A DNA stretch of 64,000 nucleotides. Origin: Streptomyces cirratus (GTDB lineage Bacteria > Actinomycetota > Actinomycetes > Streptomycetales > Streptomycetaceae). Positions 61,918-64,000 of this stretch are shown here, piece by piece (positions within the stretch are counted from its first letter, which is position 1; each line of letters begins with the position of its first letter). The notes under the pieces were generated by a model, which searched no databases, was not told the DNA's origin, and saw only the letters and a list, made by a program, of their open reading frames with translations. The stretch covers positions 496,001-560,000 of the forward strand of contig NZ_BMVP01000003.1 of assembly GCF_014650775.1 (NCBI RefSeq). Reading direction: 5' to 3'. The translations under genes were made by a program, and so were the position numbers.

Positions 61918-63255
61918 TTATCGGGCGTCGCCGGGTGCGGGCGGGCTGGAGGTACCCGGCGAGGAACCGGGCGAGGAACCGGGTGCGACCGGTTCGGACG
62001 AAGGTCCGTAGGGCGTGTCCGGGGACTGCGCAGGGGAGGCGGGCGGGGATTCGGGAGGGGAGGCCGGGGACTCGGGGGAGGCCGGGACCAGCGGATACGT
62101 CGTGGCCGGGGACTCGGGCAGGGACGCGGGCGGGGACTCGGGCAGTGACGCGGGCGGGGTCTCGGGCAGTGACTCGGGCGGGGACTGCGGCGGCGAGAGG
62201 GTGGGCGGCTGCGACGGGGGCGGCGGCGGGCTCTTCACCACCGGCGGCGGCACGGTCTTGTCGTGCTTGCCCTCGTGGTCGTGCCGGTCGCGCTCGACCC
62301 AGCGCCCCTCGTGCCCGTCGTAGATCACGAACTTGTTCACGACGGTCACCGAAGGCGCGATGACCACCACGCGGGAGGGCCGGTACGAGGGCCAGGGCTG
62401 TCCGGTCCGCTTCGGCTCGCCCCCCAGCGCCACCGGGGGCGTCAGCGGGTTTCCGCAGGCGCAGCGCACCCGCGGTACGCCCCTGTCGTCGACCAGCACG
62501 GCCGTCCCGGCCTGGAGCACGGCCTGGTAGGCGGTGGGCTTCCCGTCGCGGTAGCCGTGGTTCGTGACCCGGGTGTCGACGCGCAGTCGCAGAGGGGTCA
62601 GGGAGCGCAGGTAGCGCGGGACGGAGGCGGGTTCGACGGAGAGTGCCGAGGCGAAGGCGGCGTTCTTCGCCGGCTGGGCGGACAGCTCCTTGATCTGCTT
62701 TTCCACATCGCAGCTGGCCACGTCCTTGGTGCCGCCGTAGAGCCCGGGCGCCGCCCCGGTGACGCTGCGGGTGACCGTGGTCCCGGTCGCCGCCGTGCTC
62801 GGCGCGGCGGTGCCCGGCGTCTGCGGGGACGGGCTCTGCAGCGGCAGTGTGGCGGGCGGCGTGCCCTGGTCGGCGGCCGTGGATTCGGTGAAGGGGTCGG
62901 GGCCGGCCGCGGCGGCGGGCTGGAGGAAGACCTCGCCGCCCGCCTTGCCCGACGGGGAACCGCCCGGCCGGGTGAGGACGACCACCAGGGCGGCGACGGC
63001 CGCCACCGCGACGACGGCCGTGACCAGCCGGGGTACCGAGCGCCACCAGGGCCCCCCGGGCGGCTGCGCGCCGGACCCCGAAGGGGGGCCGGACGGCGGC
63101 GACGGCGGCGGCGGCGGGCCACCCTGTCGGCCACCGCCCGAGAGAGGACCGGCGGGCGGACCGGCGGGAGGTTCGACGGACGGCGGCCGTGAAGCGTCCC
63201 GCGGCCGCCGCCGGGGTGGCAGCGGCGGCTCCTCGCCTGAGGGTTGCGTGGTCAC
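61918..63255 (-). CDS. DUF6777-like Pro-rich membrane-anchored protein
   Basis: A 445-residue protein with a Pro-rich cytosolic N-terminus (1-70), one membrane helix at about 75-94 (VPRLVTAVVAVAAVAALVVV) and an extracellular domain. That domain contains GLYGGTKDVASCDVEKQIKE, PRVRCACGNPLTPPVALGGE and VVVIAPSVTVVNKFVIYDGH, matching the DUF6777-type family seen next to kinases and phosphatases in Streptomyces. The last about 110 residues are a Pro/Glu/Ser tail with repeats of ESPPASLP. The GTG at 63255 has AGGAG close upstream. The function is unknown; cell-wall attachment is plausible. Confidence 0.75.
   Translation of the reverse strand: MTTQPSGEEPPLPPRRRPRDASRPPSVEPPAGPPAGPLSGGGRQGGPPPPPSPPSGPPSGSGAQPPGGPWWRSVPRLVTAVVAVAAVAALVVVLTRPGGSPSGKAGGEVFLQPAAAAGPDPFTESTAADQGTPPATLPLQSPSPQTPGTAAPSTAATGTTVTRSVTGAAPGLYGGTKDVASCDVEKQIKELSAQPAKNAAFASALSVEPASVPRYLRSLTPLRLRVDTRVTNHGYRDGKPTAYQAVLQAGTAVLVDDRGVPRVRCACGNPLTPPVALGGEPKRTGQPWPSYRPSRVVVIAPSVTVVNKFVIYDGHEGRWVERDRHDHEGKHDKTVPPPVVKSPPPPPSQPPTLSPPQSPPESLPETPPASLPESPPASLPESPATTYPLVPASPESPASPPESPPASPAQSPDTPYGPSSEPVAPGSSPGSSPGTSSPPAPGDAR
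62010..62200. repeat. Coding tandem repeats in the Pro/Glu/Ser tail
   Basis: Approximate 24-bp units of the type GGGACTCGGGCAGTGACGCGGGC recur through this stretch, encoding ESPPASLP-like octapeptides on the minus strand. Copy number in such tracts varies readily by slippage. Confidence 0.6.
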
Positions 63256-63468
63256 GGGCTCCTCTTCCCCATTCTTAGGCGCTCCGGGGTCCCGGCCCAG
63301 CCCCTCGGCGTTCCGCGGCTGCCCTGCGGACTCGAGCGCGGACACAACCGAGCACACAGCCCCGCACATCCTCCAAAACCGCTCATATCGGCGTACATCG
63401 CACTCCTGCGGACCATTGTGTGCGTTCTTCCGGTGGTGGCCGCAAGCCGGGAGTGCCACCTTTGCCGG

Positions 63469-64000
63469 GTGAGCAGTCCCTCTACGACGCCGGCCTCCCG
63501 GGCCGCGAAGGCCTGGCGCGACGGCTTCTTCGCCGTGGTGGCGGGGTTCGCGGTCATGTTCGCGGTCGCGGCGGCCGGAGCGGCCTGCGCGGGCGCCGGC
63601 AGCCTGCCGGGCGGCGCGTTCCCCCGGGTGGTCGCCGCGGTCGCCGTGATGGCGGCCGGCGGCTCGGTCGAGCCCTCCGGCGGGGCCGGTGCCCTGGCCG
63701 GCGCCGCGGGGCAGCTCTCCGTGATGCCCCTGTCGGTCTCCCTGGCCGGGGCGCTGACCGTGGGCTGCGCCTTCCTGCGGCCCCTGCGCGGGCGCGCGGT
63801 CGCCGGTCCGCGGGAACTCCTGGGCCGCGCCGTGCCGTTGGTCGTGTTGTGGCTGCTCGCCCTGATGGGAACCGGGCTCGCGGCCCGACAGACCTTCGGC
63901 CTCCTCCCCGGCGACTCCCCCCTGGGGACCATCGGTGAACTGCTCGACTCCGCCCCGACGGTGGGTTTCGAGACCGACCTGCCCGTGACCGCGCTGTGCG
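63469..64000 (+). CDS. Streptophobe-family membrane protein (partial)
   Basis: A frame opens at the GTG at 63469 and runs uninterrupted off the right edge (177 codons seen). It begins SSPSTTPASRAAKAWRDGFF and has at least three hydrophobic segments, such as VVAGFAVMFAVAAAGAACAG, LSVMPLSVSLAGALTVGCAF and LLGRAVPLVVLWLLALMGTG. Gly-rich helices with short polar N-termini are typical of streptophobe proteins of Streptomyces, whose function is unknown. It is divergent from the DUF6777-like gene across a 213-bp gap with no other feature noticed. Confidence 0.72.
   Translation, partial: MSSPSTTPASRAAKAWRDGFFAVVAGFAVMFAVAAAGAACAGAGSLPGGAFPRVVAAVAVMAAGGSVEPSGGAGALAGAAGQLSVMPLSVSLAGALTVGCAFLRPLRGRAVAGPRELLGRAVPLVVLWLLALMGTGLAARQTFGLLPGDSPLGTIGELLDSAPTVGFETDLPVTALC

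Overview
The window reads as chromosomal DNA of a Streptomyces or very close relative. It is extremely GC-rich and densely coded, with third-position G/C almost everywhere. It carries genus-typical families: DUF397, SpoIIE-type PP2C phosphatases with PAS/GAF sensors, a streptophobe membrane protein, a DUF6777-like Pro-rich protein, a fused ModBC transporter and an F420-dependent Ddn-type protein. I saw no tRNA, rRNA, CRISPR array, transposase or phage gene.

Layout. 0-0.2 kb: start of a regulator running off the left edge. 0.5-1.6 kb: phosphotransferase with a rare TTA codon. 1.7-12.2 kb: sterol-catabolism block with a Tat-exported KstD-like ketosteroid dehydrogenase, an operon of a DUF35 protein and two SCP-x thiolase-fold proteins (Ltp4-like, Ltp3-like), and a divergent EchA19-like/FadD19-like pair. 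A 780-bp repeat-rich gap sits inside this block. 12.2-16.3 kb: DUF2278, PaaK-type ligase, YihY/BrkB membrane protein and SDR. 16.3-20.2 kb: Ca/H antiporter and an NMO/acyl-CoA ligase operon. 20.3-24.5 kb: serine hydrolase, Ddn-type protein and a PYROXD2-like oxidase coupled to a Ser/Thr kinase-TPR protein. 26.8-31.8 kb: ClC channel and GH15 enzyme, then a deletion-scarred stretch (truncated SHOCT gene, glutamine amidotransferase lacking its centre, two gene tails fused head to head). 31.8-35.8 kb: FadE26/ChsE4-like acyl-CoA dehydrogenase and an amino-sugar locus (aldolase, SIS protein, DeoR regulator). 36.1-36.7 kb: higher-order tandem repeat. 36.7-41.3 kb: LysR regulator, threonine catabolism (tdh-kbl) and an esterase. 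41.4-48 kb: methyltransferase, GAF-PAS-PP2C phosphatase, APC transporter and a second GH15. 48-54 kb: DoxX/MarR pair, fasciclin lipoprotein, eroded molybdoenzyme gene, dhaKLM and S4 protein. 53.5-57 kb: molybdate uptake locus. 57-64 kb: phosphodiester glycosidase, PAS-GAF-PP2C-HATPase regulator, DUF6777-like protein and the start of a streptophobe gene.

How genes work together. FadD19-, EchA19-, Ltp3-, Ltp4- and DUF35-like proteins are the set that mycobacteria and rhodococci use to activate and cleave sterol side chains, especially C24-branched phytosterols. KstD desaturates ring A, and the acyl-CoA dehydrogenase and NMO/ligase operon add further fatty-acyl or steroid steps. Three near-identical 15-bp palindromes (CTGA-N7-TCAG) lie upstream of kstD, between echA19 and fadD19, and upstream of the NMO operon. 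Two exact TnnAACnnGTTnnA (KstR-like) motifs lie at echA19/fadD19 and at the acyl-CoA dehydrogenase. This points to a dispersed sterol regulon whose regulator lies outside the window. All functional calls rest on motif recognition and recalled family knowledge; no database search was run.
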